A DNA stretch of 64,000 nucleotides from Steromphala cineraria (GCA_916613615.1 OU744735.1:54266082-54330081), one strand, 5' to 3'. Counted from the first letter of the stretch, positions 12,443-25,700 are shown. Notes: generated from the sequence alone by a model not told the origin. Numbers and translations: made by a program.

Positions 12443-12760
12443 ATGAATGTCAAATTGTTCAGTAAGACTTTATCAATGTTCATAAGTATCTATGTCTTTG
12501 GAGTTTCGACCAGCTGTATTGATCTGGACCCAGTCACACAGGACGGGAAGAGGATGATCTCCAGTGTGTTTAAGATGGTGGACAGTGTCTCTCTCTACAC
12601 GTGCGTGTCTCACTGTCTGACAGTCTCAACGTGTATGTCCGTGTCCTACCAGAGAGAGACTCGCAACTGTCACCTCGCCTCTCAGGACAGTGCAGGAGAC
12701 CCCGGGGATGTTCACACTGACCCAGAGTTCTTCCTCACTGACATCTCTCTGTGGCCCCGG
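12443..12760 (+). CDS. Gene B exon 1: signal peptide and PAN/apple domain
   Basis: Encodes 106 residues. The PAN core is LYTCVSHCLTVSTCMSVSY, then a cysteine and HL, matching the C...C....C.S..Y....C.L spacing of PAN/apple modules. The exon ends TGGCCCCGG before donor gtgagtg, phase 0. It is clearly more GC-rich than its introns. Counterparts: 22783-23100 (C), 34184-34501 (D), 45241-45555 (E, one codon shorter). Confidence 0.85.
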
Positions 12761-15700
12761 GTGAGTGTAGAAACTTGTTCTCTTTTTACATATCTTTTAC
12801 CGATATTGATGTTCTCAAATCTCCCAATGGTCAGGTTTATTGTGGAAACTTGTTTTCTTTGTACATATAGAGATGTTCACAACGCAAATAGCCTAGAAAT
12901 ATACTAAAATAATTTTATAATGATACATAATCATTATTTTCATTGAAAAGCTATACAAATAAAATAAAAAAATTTATGGGAATGATTTAAATACATTTTT
13001 ATTGGAAATCCAAAGGATACGACTCTGAAGTAGAATCCACTGTCGAAATTCAACTGTCTACGTTGATGCTATTACAGTCTTAGACAATCAACTCAAAAAC
13101 GAAATTGACATCCTGTGTAACTTTGCCTTGAAGCAGCCTCGTAATCATGGAGTGCACGTAGTTTGCAAGCCCAAAACATTTACTTGCGCTTTGACACACA
13201 AGACGCACGTGCCGTGAGTTTTGACATGCAAGAAGCACATGCTTTTACACCATTCATAGTACTACACGAATCATTCATAAATCAGTGAAGGGTCCCTTTA
13301 AAGGTTGTTGAAGATTGAAATTATATTTAAAACTATAAATTTTGTGGGATTGTACTCGGATAAAGTGAAATGTAAGTCAGTTATTAGCATAGTTAATGTC
13401 ATGCATCGGATAATGGCAGGGACACTTTGTCCTCGAACTGGTTCTCGGCTGCGCCTCGGAAGAGCCTCTCGGACAAAGTGTCACTGCCATTATCAGATGC
13501 ATGCCGTTAAATTCCGGTGTAAAAAAACGGAAAATCACTAGTTTGGTGTTGAGACATGTTAGTCTTATTTAAACCAATGGCTTAAATTCGAAAAAATACG
13601 AAATAATTTGACAATAAGAAAAAGTAAAAAAGTCAATAAACAGGAACGTTGATTATGTAAATAAGGATTTATAATTTGGAAACTTTAAAAAAAGCAACTG
13701 CAATGGTTGCATTAAATATATGTGTCCTATAAATGCAAATGTTGAACATAATCAAGTACGACAACAATTACTTATTAATTAGATGATAATCAAAATCTCT
13801 ATTGAAGAGTTAATTAAACATCGCCTTTTAAAATCAAAACTGTTAATTGGAGCACAGAGCATCTTGTTCACTCTAATTCGAATCCAATTGTATTTCAATC
13901 AAACCTCAATAAAGTTGAGAGAAACTACGAGAGTATAGATACAATGCTCTTTTATAAATATGTAAGATAAACAATTTAAATATACGAACATTTAATATGA
14001 GGTTTGGTGTATTCTGTTATAAGAATCAGCCCGAAAATGCAAACTGAAGAAAACACTTACAAAATCTCAATTGTCAAATGTACATAAGGCATAAATTTGA
14101 TTTTTCTTTCCAACATAAATCTGAAACTCCCTGAGGTTTGAGTTTTTTGAAAGACTGTTTGTATAAAATTCTTCTTTTCTGTCAAATTCGATTAATTCTT
14201 ATCAAAATTTGAATAATGTTTTGTGAAACGTTAACATAGAGGATATGTACGAGTTCTCACAATATCTCAACTAAACATTAGCAAATGAGACATGTTTGCG
14301 GCTTGATGAATGACAATTTTTAAATTCAGAAGATAAAAAAAACCAAAATGCTTCATAACATCAAAATTTACATATCCATTGTTCAGTAAATTAGAGTAAA
14401 CCGATGGTCATGGTAACGGAAATAATCCCGTTTTAAGCCAATGGGCTAAATTTTGCCTGGGTGTTTTGTACGGGAAAACCGGTATTGATGATAGAATAAT
14501 GAGTACTTAATATACGATTTACTAATGTAAAATACATCTCTGGAAGATCATTTGTATCACAGAGTAGTGACTGCTTTAGGAGGAAAAACACATGGCGATG
14601 AAACGAGTGGAAGTTGTTAAAACCTGAGTGAGACCAAATGTATTGTTGAGTTGTGTCAAATTCATAAGAAACAATGCAATTTCTTTCTTACCAATTTACA
14701 TATATATGTTTGCGTTTCTAAATAATGGCTGAAATAATAATCCCCTTGCAACATCCGGGACTGCACGGCTGATATGCCTTCTAAGAGGGAAAATGACGGT
14801 TATTTTTTAATGAAACCATGCAATTTTTCAAACAAACTATAAAATATTTATTTGATATTTGCAATTGGTTGCAATTGGTTATTTGTATCTTTTTACCATA
14901 CTCTCGTGAACTGGTACAGCATGAACAACTTTACTTGTTTACAAATAGTTCCGTCAATAGAAGCGTGGCTAAGTGTGCTGAATATAATGTGACGTCACGA
15001 AGATTAGTTTATGCAGGTATGAACTGAATATCTGTAACTGTGTTCAGCGAATCAGGTACACGGATAGCAAATGCCATTTATGTAAATATATATATATGTT
15101 TTTAAATAAATAAAGTATGCTGAATTGGATAGAAATAGTCAGAAAACAACTGTATTCTTCTTAGGTGATTGCTTCCTGTAGATATTGTAGCTACAAAATA
15201 AAACACGTGACTTCACTCTGAGACGCTGTGGAAAAACTTTTAACTCATATGTTTCACTATATGGTTTGAGGGACAAAATGTAACAACATAAATCTACAAA
15301 GAGATTATTGATGAAGTTTGTCTTGCAGAGTCTAGCCGGACCATGTGAAGGTATGACGTGTGCAACTGGAAGCAGATGTGTTGTTAACAGATTCAACATT
15401 CCAAGTTGTGTTTCAGGTACCTTGTATTTCACCAAATTGTTCTAAACCGAAAATCTAAATACTTTCGCTCACAAGAAAAGTTACACTCACTAGAACCAAT
15501 TTAATTTACCTGACCATGACCCCAAAATACGCCATTAAGCCTTAGTTTTCTCTCTTTAACCCAAATAGTTAACTTTTTAAAGTAATCCTATTCTTTTGTT
15601 TATATTTGATCCAAAAAGTTAACTTTATAAAGTTATCCTATCCTTTTTTTGTTCTTAACCCAGACAGATGACTTAACTCAAACATTTAACTTTATTCAGT

Positions 15701-18472
15701 AATCCTATCCTTTTTGTTTGTTCTTATCCCTTACAGTTAGCTATAGAAGTAATCCATCAGGTTTTTTTGTTCTTACTCCAAACAGAAACCCAGTCCTTTT
15801 TTCTGTTGTTTACCAAAACATTGACTTTGACCAAAAGAGCTACAATATCATAAACAAATACGTATCTTTTGTCTTTTCCAATCGCAAATATACTGCTCTC
15901 TCTATCTAACCCAGACACAGACCATGTCCTAATAATTGATTATCCCAACCTAGTTCTCATTCATAAACAAACCCTCATCCTACAACTTGGTGCAGCAAAA
16001 CAATACCTTAACTAAGCTAACACCTTCAAAAAGCATAATACTTACCCTAACATGTGTCATTTCCAGTCTGTAACTCAGACTGAAGTCCATCTTTCACTAA
16101 AACCCCAAACCTAAATCATAAACTGATTCCCATAACATTTAAATTTATGCTAAAATCTGTTTAAATATAAACTCTTCCTGGATTCGATTCTATCATTAGA
16201 CACATATTCATTGTGTACAGATTGCCACTGAGGATTCGTATGTTGTAGATACTAGTAACTCTGTGGTCTCTTTAATCTTCTTCCCGAGATGCAAAGCACT
16301 TTAGTGCTGACAATTATGTTGGACATTTTCCTATAGATAAATTTTTTTACGTTTAGATATGGATATTTATTTGATAATCCAAAGGCCTTCAACCTTAAAC
16401 TGACCTTAATGAATCAAAAACGAACTTTAATTATTGTTTTTACTCAAATGCTTGCCTTGACATAAATGTTCCTTGTCTTTAAAAACCTTCATAAAAACTT
16501 CAATCTAATTTTTCCATAGATGAGCACCTTGGATGTCGTCCTGCTCCTGATCTGGCCAATGCTAACAAGTCTTCTACTGGACAATACGAGGGCGCTGTCA
16601 CTCAATACACCTGTCTGTCTGATTTCCTCTTCTGTGGAACAAGCTCAACTCACACGTGCTCCTCACTTGGAACCTGGGAGGGACTCAGTGGAGCTTGTAA
16701 CAGAGCAGTGTGGTACAATCCTGTAAGTGAATGAACTCAGCCACTATAGGTATGACTCAAACACCAACTCTAAATGAATATTTATAGAAATCTGATTTTT
16801 ATTCTCAAACCATCGTAAGCCCATTACGTTAATTCTACTCGCATCACCTTTACTCTACCCCATCCCCTTCAATAGCCTTGTTATAAACATCCCATTCTCA
16901 TCATCCTCCTTAACCTCGCACACTATCACTTTCTCACAGTCTATCATCTTAGCCTATCTTTCACTACAATGTTCTTTCCCATACAAAATATATTATGATA
17001 TAAAAAAGGGTAATTCAAACATTTCAGACCATCACCTTTACTGAATCAACCCCTTGTCCAATGACTGAAGGATACAAAGTCAGATATGAAGGAAATCCAA
17101 CAATCCATGGCAGGTAAAGTTCAAAAAGAGTGATCTAATAAAGACAATTATTATTTTCATCTTATGCAAATGTGTTTTAATTGCATTGCGGATAAATTGT
17201 TGAACCTTGTGATATATTACGAAAAGAAAATAAGCAAAATGATACTTCATGTGAATTTGTAAAGGCAAACCGTGCCACAAAGGTCATCATTTTTGTTCTG
17301 AATGAAGGGCTTACTTAGATTTTGACATGGTGCATATATTAAAGACAAACGTGCCTCATAAAGAAATGAAATGTCAATACAACAATACCGCAGTATATAC
17401 AGATCAAGATTTTACTTTCAGGTCATACATGGAAGTTAAGACCACCAACCTAAACATTCAAGCTGACATTAGACTAACATTCTTTAGCTGGAGTGAGCAG
17501 TTTCTGCTACATAAGGAAACGGCTGGGGTCTGGGAGGAGGAATTTGACGTACCAGCACCATTCGCTCCTGGTGTTAAGTTTATGCTTGAAATTGTACGGC
17601 AGAACGGAAAATATGAGGTGAGTAGCATAGCGTTCCACACTTTTTTATTATCAGCTATGTAGCTGTCTCCGTTCAGAGCATATCTTGAAGACATTGGTCT
17701 TATTTCGGGAACTGCAAATATTGATTACATTGTGTTTGTCCATCAGCTGGAATGTTACCCCATCTCCCCTTACAAACAAGTTACGATTTTCAGCCTGAGG
17801 CTTGTAGGGGATGAACTATTTATAGTGATTTTATTGCAATATAAGGGAAATGCCATGATTAGATCAGAGGTTTAAAGAAGCTTCTTAGATATATTACACT
17901 AATGGAACTAAATGTTAAGGTGACTGAGTAAAAGCTAATACTCAATATGTTACCTGTTGCATATTGACACATTTATTTGAAGGGCACATGGCTTACCATA
18001 CATATATTGTTGCACTTGAGGGGCATTATCTGTATATATAAAGAAGGTATATGTGAAAATTGCCTTAACTACAAATATTTATTATACATTTGTAATTAAG
18101 TAACTCACCAAAAAAGCAATTGCGCCAATTTTTAATCACCTCAAAATGACTTTGTCTTCAGTGAAAAAAAAGATGACAGTTTTATGGAGTTATGTTAGAG
18201 ATGAAACAATGCTTTAATGTCATTATTATAAAAACAACAACTTTTGTCTTGTGATATCCAGTACTTCAACACGCTATCAGAAAACACTTTGCAGATAATG
18301 TAAATACCAGTGATTCATTTGAAGGTTTTCACCTAATTAATTTTACAAACAGGTGTACGTCAACGGGACATACTATGGCCATTCAGACGACCTAACGCCT
18401 GCCGAACACCCTGACACCATCAATGTGGGTGGAGACATCAATTTGGAAAGAGTCACATTTTCGCCTGTTTAA
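12443..18472 (+). CDS. Gene B: secreted PAN-EGF-CCP-galectin lectin-like protein
   Basis: Six exons: 12443-12760, 15329-15416, 16520-16722, 17028-17113, 17422-17617, 18353-18472. Their sum is 1011 nt, or 336 residues plus TAA. All junctions have GT/AG sites and the phases agree (0, 1, 0, 2, 0). The protein has a signal peptide (MNVKLFSKTLSMF, hydrophobic run, then STSC), a PAN/apple domain, a four-cysteine EGF-like piece, one sushi domain and one galectin domain. No transmembrane segment follows, so it is probably secreted. Such architecture suggests a soluble recognition protein, for example in humoral immunity or cell-surface glycan binding, but this is inference from the domains. It is intact and most like gene D. 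The start is the first Met, shared with gene D and directly followed by the hydrophobic core. Confidence 0.85.
12761..15328. other. Gene B intron 1
   Basis: AT-rich. Just after the donor there is one decayed extra copy of the exon end (near 12810-12870), a trace of the repeats seen in genes C and E. A hairpin-forming repeat lies at 13401-13502. The intron is colinear with gene D intron 1 except for a 358-bp insertion there. No genes seen. Confidence 0.6.
13401..13502. repeat. Hairpin repeat, 32-bp arms
   Basis: Arms 13401-13432 (atgcatcggataatggc...) and 13471-13502 are inverted copies with two mismatches around a 38-bp GC-rich loop. The same hairpin occurs at 35167-35268. It resembles a small foldback or MITE remnant. 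Confidence 0.75.
15329..15416 (+). CDS. Gene B exon 2: EGF-like cysteine module
   Basis: 88 nt, encodes SLAGPCEGMTCATGSRC then VVNRFNIPSCVS. The spacing C-x4-C-x5-C-x10-C resembles the N-terminal half of an EGF or follistatin-type module. Acceptor is ttgcag, donor gtacct, exit phase 1. Counterparts: 25080-25167 (C), 37825-37912 (D), 49032-49119 (E). Confidence 0.75.
15417..16519. other. Gene B intron 2 with a degenerate 50-60 bp repeat
   Basis: Between about 15540 and 15790 a pyrimidine-rich motif recurs imperfectly (cccaaatagttaacttt..., agtaatcctatcc). It corresponds to the homogeneous 33-bp array of gene D at 38050-38365. Nothing else recognised. Confidence 0.5.
16520..16722 (+). CDS. Gene B exon 3: sushi (CCP) domain
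   Basis: 203 nt, entered in phase 1. The reading frame gives LGCRPAPDLANA, YTCLSDFLFCG, TCSSLGTWEG and GACNRAVWYNP. Cys-Pro spacing, a Y.C...F..CG core, a CS..G.W block and a final Cys are the hallmarks of a CCP module with four cysteines plus one extra pair (FCG/HTC). Counterparts: 26749-26951 (C) and 38549-38741 (D, 10 bp shorter). Confidence 0.85.
16723..18352 (+). CDS. Gene B galectin exons 4 and 5 with flanking introns
   Basis: Exon 4 (17028-17113) and exon 5 (17422-17617) encode the first two thirds of the galectin domain, which is completed by exon 6 (18353-18472). Exon 5 spans the strands that form the sugar-binding face, with TFFSW where HFNPR is expected, W in GVWEEE conserved, and FAPGVKF. 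Introns 16723-17027, 17114-17421 and 17618-18352 are AT-rich; the first contains a single copy of the 61-bp unit (about 16855-16915) that is expanded to seven in gene D. Confidence 0.8.
18353..18472 (+). CDS. Gene B exon 6: end of galectin domain
   Basis: 120 nt including TAA. Encodes VYVNGTYYGHSDDLTPAEH then PDTINVGGDINLERVTFSPV, the last strands of the galectin fold. VNGT is a potential N-glycosylation site in all copies. Confidence 0.85.
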   Translation: MYVNGTYYGHSDDLTPAEHPDTINVGGDINLERVTFSPV

Positions 18473-18935
18473 TCTTTAAACACACAATTACAAAGTGGGG
18501 TTTATGTTGTTCACTTTGGATTATTGTAAACAGTGTTACCAGTCCTAGTAATTGTTTCAATTTTAAGTTCTGTAGGTCACATATTTGCCTTTTATTATCA
18601 CGTGTTAATGAGAGGTTCTATACTGAACACTTAAACAAACGCAAATCAAGAATGTTGATGGAACTTTGCTTACAATATGCGTTTTCAATTCAACACTCTA
18701 TCACTATAATTCACCACGACTTTGACAATGAATGCCGATCCATCATCTTAAACATAGTATACATTTATATCTTTAAGGTCTCTTGCTACTTATTATATCA
18801 TTTGCAATGCTGATTTTAAAAATAATGTTTGTATTGCTGATCAATGATTATAATGGAAAACACTTGATAACATCAAGGTAGAGCACACTATGAAAAGTAT
18901 ATATATTTTTCATTTGATTTTATTTTTTTGTGATT

Positions 18936-18985
18936 GATGCGCTAAATAAATTCCAGTATTATTACTATTATTATTATTATAATTT
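18936..18985 (+). repeat. SINE/LINE-type 3' terminus with (ATT)n tail
   Basis: The sequence atgcgctaaataaattccag followed by (tta)n resembles the 3' end of CR1/L2-type elements. The counterpart is at 41319-41368. The AATAAA inside could serve as polyadenylation signal for gene B, about 470 bp after the stop. Confidence 0.45.
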
Positions 18986-19107
18986 TTATTTCTAACATGT
19001 TCAATATTTTTTGGCAAAAGTGTTGTGTTTGCAATAACCTTGTTCAAATAATTCATTATCATAGCTCAATTTTTGAATGTGTGTTATTGCAATGTTTGCA
19101 TAAAAGA

Positions 19108-19670
19108 AGTGTTTCTGGTTCATTTAGTTTATTCGCGATTAGAGAAAACCTTTACAGCTGAGAGCTTAAAAGGTTGTGTTTTGCTCCAATGATTTATACC
19201 ACGTGCCATTTCCCCGGGTGATTTCTCATTGTGTACGAAAGGTGTACAGACTATTAAGGACAAGCTGTAATTATTATCAACGTGTACACATGCCTTGATC
19301 CTATCATCTGGAACACATGCTTTAATGTCCCTTTCATAGAAGGTCCTACAATGCTGTAATGCATAGAAACATGTGTGCATAAAAAAGTGTTTTTGGTTCA
19401 GCTAATAATACATCAAGTTTGTTCATGAAAATAAAAAAACCTTTACAACTTAGTACTTAAGTTCTGTTTTGCTTCAAAGATTAGTAAACATCCGATTTTC
19501 CGGAGGGATTTCTCATTGCTACACAAAGTTGTTTCCAAATATGGAGGATTGGCTGCAAATGTTATCAGCATGTGGACATGTCTTGATCTAACTATCTGGA
19601 ACACATGCTTTGATGTCCCTATCATAGAAGGTCGTAAACTGCTGTCATTCAATGTCATAAAGATTAATTA
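19108..19670. repeat. Tandem duplication of about 280 bp, two copies
   Basis: Copies at about 19108-19386 and 19387-19670 share agtgttt(c/t)tggttca, aacctttacaact/ctga, atttctcattg, cttgatc...ctggaacacatgctt and tcatagaaggtc in order. The pair is also present at about 41480-42010, so it predates the block duplication. Confidence 0.6.
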
Positions 19671-21174
19671 AACATTCATCCTCAGAACCTCACTGTGTTA
19701 TCTTGGTGCCACTCAACTGTAACATTGAGCTTAGAAAGTAATTCAGGGATGATTAGCGAAAATGTTGTTTGCCGATATTGCCCAAAGGTTCATCTAAAAA
19801 GGTTTCTGCAACTTTCCAAGATTCCTTTGGGAGTGACTCGTACCTTATTAACCGCCAGGCACAATAAAGTACACACAACAGTTTGTTTAAATATATATGT
19901 ATATATGGATATATTCAAAACACTAGATTTAGATACTAGCGAGAACAAGAACAGCTTCTGAACGATCTACAGAATGGCTTCAGGAACATTACGTCATGTA
20001 AGAACCATATTCATGCATTGTATACAACAGAATATATCAGAGCTCTATACATACCTATGGTTATGTATATGTATATTTTATGTATTTTTGAATGTTGTTC
20101 CTTACCATCAATTAGCTGAAGGAAGTATTGTGTATCTGGGTATTGTTCTTTTAATTGAGTAAGTAGCTTCTTTCTTGAATAGTCTTTGTCTATATCTTAG
20201 GGGCTTGGTGTACTTGAGTTAAACTAATAGCTAAATCATTCACTAAGTTAGTTGTTGTTGATTCTGAGCTTGAACCAGGTCGGTGTTTGTGAAACCATGT
20301 CGGTGATTTTATTGATATATTGTTTAGCCCTATACTTTGTTAGTCTGCCAGTTTATCTTGTATTGTGTACCTATACATGTATATCATATCCCCTTAAATG
20401 TATTTTTGATGTATTAAGCTGTTCTTACTTCGTATTAAATCCATTTTAAGTTCTAAAATTGTTGTGTGATATCTTTAAATACTTGTTATGTGGTAGATTG
20501 GGGGTTTGCCCATTAATCTTTCCATCTGACACATAACACTATGTTTTATTGACATCATTAAGTCTTTCAATTCAGTTCAATGACAATAACTTGAAGCTCA
20601 AATATTAAATATGACAACCTGCATTAAAATATAATTAAATGTTCCAATTCCACTGGTTTGGTGTGAATATCGGTGTTAAACAAGGTTGCTGTCTATTTCG
20701 AACACCTTTCCTATGCACATACATGATTTATCTTGAATTGAGGTATGTATATTGATCATATGAAAGTGTCCCTACTATCAATTGCACACTTTCTCGTGTT
20801 AAATGCTCTTTATACATATTAGCTTCAACAATTCCTAGATAACCTTTACTCCTGGTCAACAGGTGGAAACTTTAAGTGAATAAAGAAAAATCTAAGATCA
20901 TGCACAGCAGGCCAACCTCTGCCACTAGATACATTCACACTTTCCCGTGTGATGATTTTGATATGAATATTTAGGTTTATGGCTCAATGAACATTGTGCT
21001 TACAGGACAACTGTGAAAGAATTGTGCAAGTCAGGGAACAGAGCCCTGGAATTGCTCTGGCAATGTTTAATTGTCTTGGAGAGTATGCTAAACCTATAAT
21101 TAATTACAATGTCGCTATTTGTAGACTAAATCAATGCAAAGAAATAGGAAAAATTGTGTTCAGTATCAATTCTT

Positions 21175-21855
21175 ATAATAGGCAATTTGTACAGCGCCTT
21201 TCCACGTCACATAGATATGCTAAAAGCGCTTATACAGAATGCAGGAAGTGGAGACTTGAAGTCACTTGTAACAGAGAAGAAGATGCGTCTTGAGTTGTAA
21301 TTAGAAAATGAAAACAGTGATGTGCTTGATTTTAGTTCCAAAGGGAGACAGTTCCACAGAATTTTAAATGTTTTCTGGCTAAATGATCTTAAGTTAGAAC
21401 TCGCGACAGAAAGTCATGATTGTTGAGATGAAAGAAAAGTCCTTTGTTGGACATCTTGAAGGTAGGAAAGGCCTGAATTGTAGAATGATTTGAAGGTTAG
21501 GCAGGGAATCTTGAAGTCAATTATTTCAAGAATGCGGCATGGGTTGAGAGATTTTAGAATAGGAGAGATGTGACAGCGAGAACTGGTGAGACTATTGATG
21601 AGTGCAGCCTTGTTCCGGATTTTCTGAAGAGATGCCAAAAAGTAAACTGTTGCAATAGTCCCGGCGGGATAGAATTGATGTCCGCATGAGTGAAAGAGTG
21701 GCTTCTGTCGTCAAGAGTTCACAGATGCTTCTAATGTTCTTCAAATGAAAATTGCAGATCTTGTTCAAATGACTCCCTTTGATTTCCATGTTGAGATTTG
21801 AATGCAAAAAAACGCCAAGATATTTCACAACAGTTGAGAAAGGAATAGATGACAA
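21175..21855 (-). mobile_element. Decayed CR1-like LINE fragment upstream of gene C
   Basis: Minus-strand reverse-transcriptase thumb relic split by frameshifts: VVKYLGVFLHSNLNMEIKG, TSILSRRDYCNSLLFGIS and KIRNKAALINSL. Its 3' end on the + strand is caatttgtacagcgcctttcc near 21183. The homologous relic lies at 43581-44266. Confidence 0.75.
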
Positions 21856-22782
21856 ATATTGCAGATAATATCAACATTTTAAAACAGGCCTTTTTTCTTG
21901 ATATATGCATAAATACATATCTCATGAAGTATGCTTTTGGAAGTTTATGTACAATTTTCATCCAAATCTTATTAGAATAACTAGGCTTTTTCAACAAAAT
22001 GTAGGAGCTCAGGTGACATGCGGCCTGCCAGGCGCAGATATATCTGACAATGTTAGCAGCTACACCGCAATTCGTACTATTTCAATTAAGGAGTTGAAAA
22101 TCCATTGACTTCCTCCTCATTCGAAAAGGTAATTGCTGTCCAATTCACAAAGAGCACTAGCTATTTCTATATAAATTGTAATCTTTTTGTATGTGAAAAC
22201 CGTCCTTATAAATTGTATTCAATATATTTCAAAACGAAAAACACTCTAATACACATATTGAGTTAACCATAGTAAATTTATAAATTAGTCGGTGATTAAA
22301 ATAAACTTTATAGTTCGTAACATTGAGAAAACAAGGTAAACAAAATCAATAATTAGCTTTTCTTGGTTAAACATTAGAGAAAATTAAAGTGAGGTTCTAC
22401 AACGACAATCATAAGTGTGACACTTAACGCCTGGACATGCAGCATATCGATATATCTAACTTAAGGGTAAATAGTAATTTACACATGTTTGAAGACTTGT
22501 TTCAAAAACATGAATATCGAATATTCTGGTATTGATCATTTTAGTTGTTTTGACTGTCAACCTAATATTTATTATGCTACCATTAGATCATTAATGCTAT
22601 TTAGATTATTTGTCAGGTGCGTGTGTTATACACGTAATTACATGTGAGTACTGACATTGTGTTATTTTTCGCTTTTATATCCAGTCAACTTTCCAAACGA
22701 TCCTATTGAAAAAAAGGAATCATATTGATATGATGAAGTAACATTGACATCGCACAACTTCACTTCATGCAGGTATTGTGAG

Positions 22783-25700
22783 ATGGATGTCACGATGCTG
22801 ATGAAGACTTTCTCCCTGTTAATCCTGCTTCAGATGTCTGGAGTTTCGTATGGATGTGTAGATCTGGACTCGGTCACACAGGACGGGAAGAGAATGATCT
22901 CCAGTGTGTTCAAGATGGTGGACAGTGTCCCTCTCTACACGTGCGTGTCTCACTGTCTGACAGTCTCCACGTGTATGTCCGTGTCCTACCAGAGAAAGAC
23001 TCGCACCTGTCACCTCGCCTCTCAGGACAGTGCAGGAGACCCCGGGGATGTTCACACCGACCCAGAGTTCTTCATAACTGACATCTCTCTGTGGCCCCGG
23101 GTGAGTGTAGAAACCTGTTGTATTTGTACATATATATAACCTATAGTGATGTTCACACCGACCCGGAGTTCTTCCTCACTGACATCTCTCTGTGGCCCCG
23201 GGTGAGTGTAGAAACTTGTTGTATTTGTACACATATATAAAACCTATAGGGATGTTATCACCGACCCAGAGTTCCTCCTCACTGACATCTCTCAGCGGCC
23301 TAGGGTCAGTGTAGAATATGTTGCCTTTGTCTAAAAATATATTTTTCATGGTTTAACAACATCTAAAGATTAAATATATATTTTGTTAAAACACCACCAA
23401 AAAGTTCTCGCGTGCCTAAACAGCCTGTCTTAAAATATTTGTATAAATATATATATATACTGACAGTTATATTAAACAGAGCATACTGTTCACAGCGTGT
23501 GTTAGTCACCCATCATTACAAACAATACACAAACAAAAGACGTCTTTGTTATATAACACAGTAAATGTCGTTTATCTGCAGTGAGTGTGAGTTGGATAAA
23601 ATCCTGTGACCAAACCATCAGTTTTGTTTCAAAACGGCAAAGTATCAATGTTTTATAATTCAAGGATTAAAAAAATGGTTTTAGTTATTAAAATCCTAAA
23701 ATTTCTGAAACAGTCTCAGAAAGTTACCATTACTATTTTTGAAAAACAAGTTTTGGCTCGTTTAGACGGAAATCTACTGTGAGGTTTCTCGCTGAACTAC
23801 AAATAATATATTTTGATTTGGATAGAATTTGAATGAAATATAGCGTTTCAACATATTATTGTACAATATCATATTTTGCTTGTTTTTAATCTTTTTAAAT
23901 TCGATATAGTTACAATTAGTATCAGCAAAGCAGAGTTATATCGATTTTTATCGAGTTATAATAGTCTGTATTTCACCTGTGAGCAGAATCAATTGATTTG
24001 GGGATTTTTTTCTTAAAGATCACAAATTTGTCTCAAATCACTGTTATCTTCATCAAACTAATTATCGAAGTCTTAAAACAATAAGGTTGTAAATTTGTTC
24101 TTATTGGAATATACATAGGGTACTAAACGGCGACCTATTTAAAACTATTTTTATTGAACGAATATATGATTTTCTATAAAACTAGCGAAAGCCATTTTAT
24201 TACTCGCCGTGTAGTATACAAGGGTGTAATATCACAGCAGGTATAATAATACAGCAGGTATGACACTATCTCAGATATCATATTTGTTGTTGTGGCTTCG
24301 TTGTACAAACTCTATTTCATATATTTTCATTTTGTTATTTTTCTGTATTGCAACTTGATAAATTATTGTTTATACAGTTGACAGTAAATATTATGCTTTG
24401 TATGGCAGCACGTAGATATAAGTTCATTTCATGGGACAAACTAAAGTTAATGAGGATACTTTGCTTTGCACATACACCTTATTTGTTCACATTTCCTACA
24501 ACAGAGGGGCAGTTGTTTACATTTCTAACAATGACGTTGAGTTTTGATATGCATTCGGGATAATACTGTAGTGTTTACAAACAGTTGCTTACAGTACGTA
24601 CGCAAGACATTTTGTAGCTTTTGGTGTTTAATAAATTGTCAGTGAACATTTTGAAGCTTTTGATTTTTTACCCTGTAATAATATTTGGGTTTCTAATGAT
24701 GTTGTTGCGTAAAATATGCAGATACTCTGTTTATTTGGAGCAATTCAGGGTGTGTGTGTGAACACTTCATATTGAATATATGGTATACCATATTATTTTC
24801 GAATTGAAAGCTTGCATGCTGGCACTAAGGCCCATGACATGATTCAGTCGCAGTATTGTCATACTTAGATCTCTTAGGAAAACTGAAAGTGTATAGTGCA
24901 TTTGAGAAAGAATTTAGATTTCCCGAGGCATACAAAATGACTGAGGTTTTCAAAATAATACCTTTAAAGGCGTCTCTGATTGCACAACTGGTTCCATTCA
25001 AAAGATTAATGTGTTGAACGTTATAGAGAAGGTACTGCATCACTTTGACCAAGGAATATTATCTCATCGTTTCTTGCAGAGTCTAGCCGGACCATGTGAA
25101 GGTGTGACGTGTGCAACTGGAAGCAGATGTGTTGTTAACAGATTCAACATTCCAAATTGTGTTACAGGTAACTTGTATTTTACTAATTGTTCTAAACCGA
25201 AAATCTAAATACTGTTTTTATAAAAGAGTTACACTGACAAATATTCATGTAACTTAAGTTTTGACCCCACAATACCCAACAAAGAGCTAAGAGGTCTGTC
25301 CTTATACCAAACTGACCATATCATTTTGTCTGCAATTAACCCAAGCATTTTCTATCACTTTGTTCTTTACTAACAGGATTAGTATCCATGACTTTTCTGA
25401 TGTCTGTTGAACAATCAAAGTTGTTCAGGTACATTGTACTCTATCACACCTTCTATTGTTTTCCATGCCTCTAACACTGATGGAATCACCTCCCAAATCA
25501 AATAAATAAGCCAAGTAGCAAGCTTTTCCAGAACTCATACTATCATTGTGCTGCTTCTTTAGCTACACTGCGATTGGGTAACGGTTTTGCCGATCTGGCA
25601 AGAAAATCTAGCACCACCTCTATCTATGAATTAATTAATATCAGTAAAGATGTGTTACATATATTTCATGATCTATACCGACCGTATACGATCATTAAGA

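Larger units (their letters stand above)
18473..22782. other. Spacer between gene B and gene C
   Basis: Probable 3' UTR of B, then AT-rich sequence with an AATAAA at 18945-18950 next to an (ATT)n tail, a 280-bp tandem duplication (19108-19670) and a LINE relic (21175-21855). It is colinear with 40857-45240. No coding region recognised. Confidence 0.55.

Noticed and set aside
12443..12907. Extended single-exon version of gene B's first exon
   Set aside because: The frame merely runs past the gtgagtg donor into AT-rich intron; the conserved phase-0 junction with the EGF exon is the better model.
16520..16726. + strand frame starting MSTLDVV over the sushi exon (also in genes C and D)
   Set aside because: Wrong frame. 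The phase-1 frame gives a canonical sushi domain and joins correctly to both neighbouring exons.
22819..23055. Antisense open frame over the PAN exon (also at 34214-34456 and 45295-45510)
   Set aside because: Shadow of the GC-rich PAN exon, whose + frame has domain pattern, signal peptide and proper splice donor.
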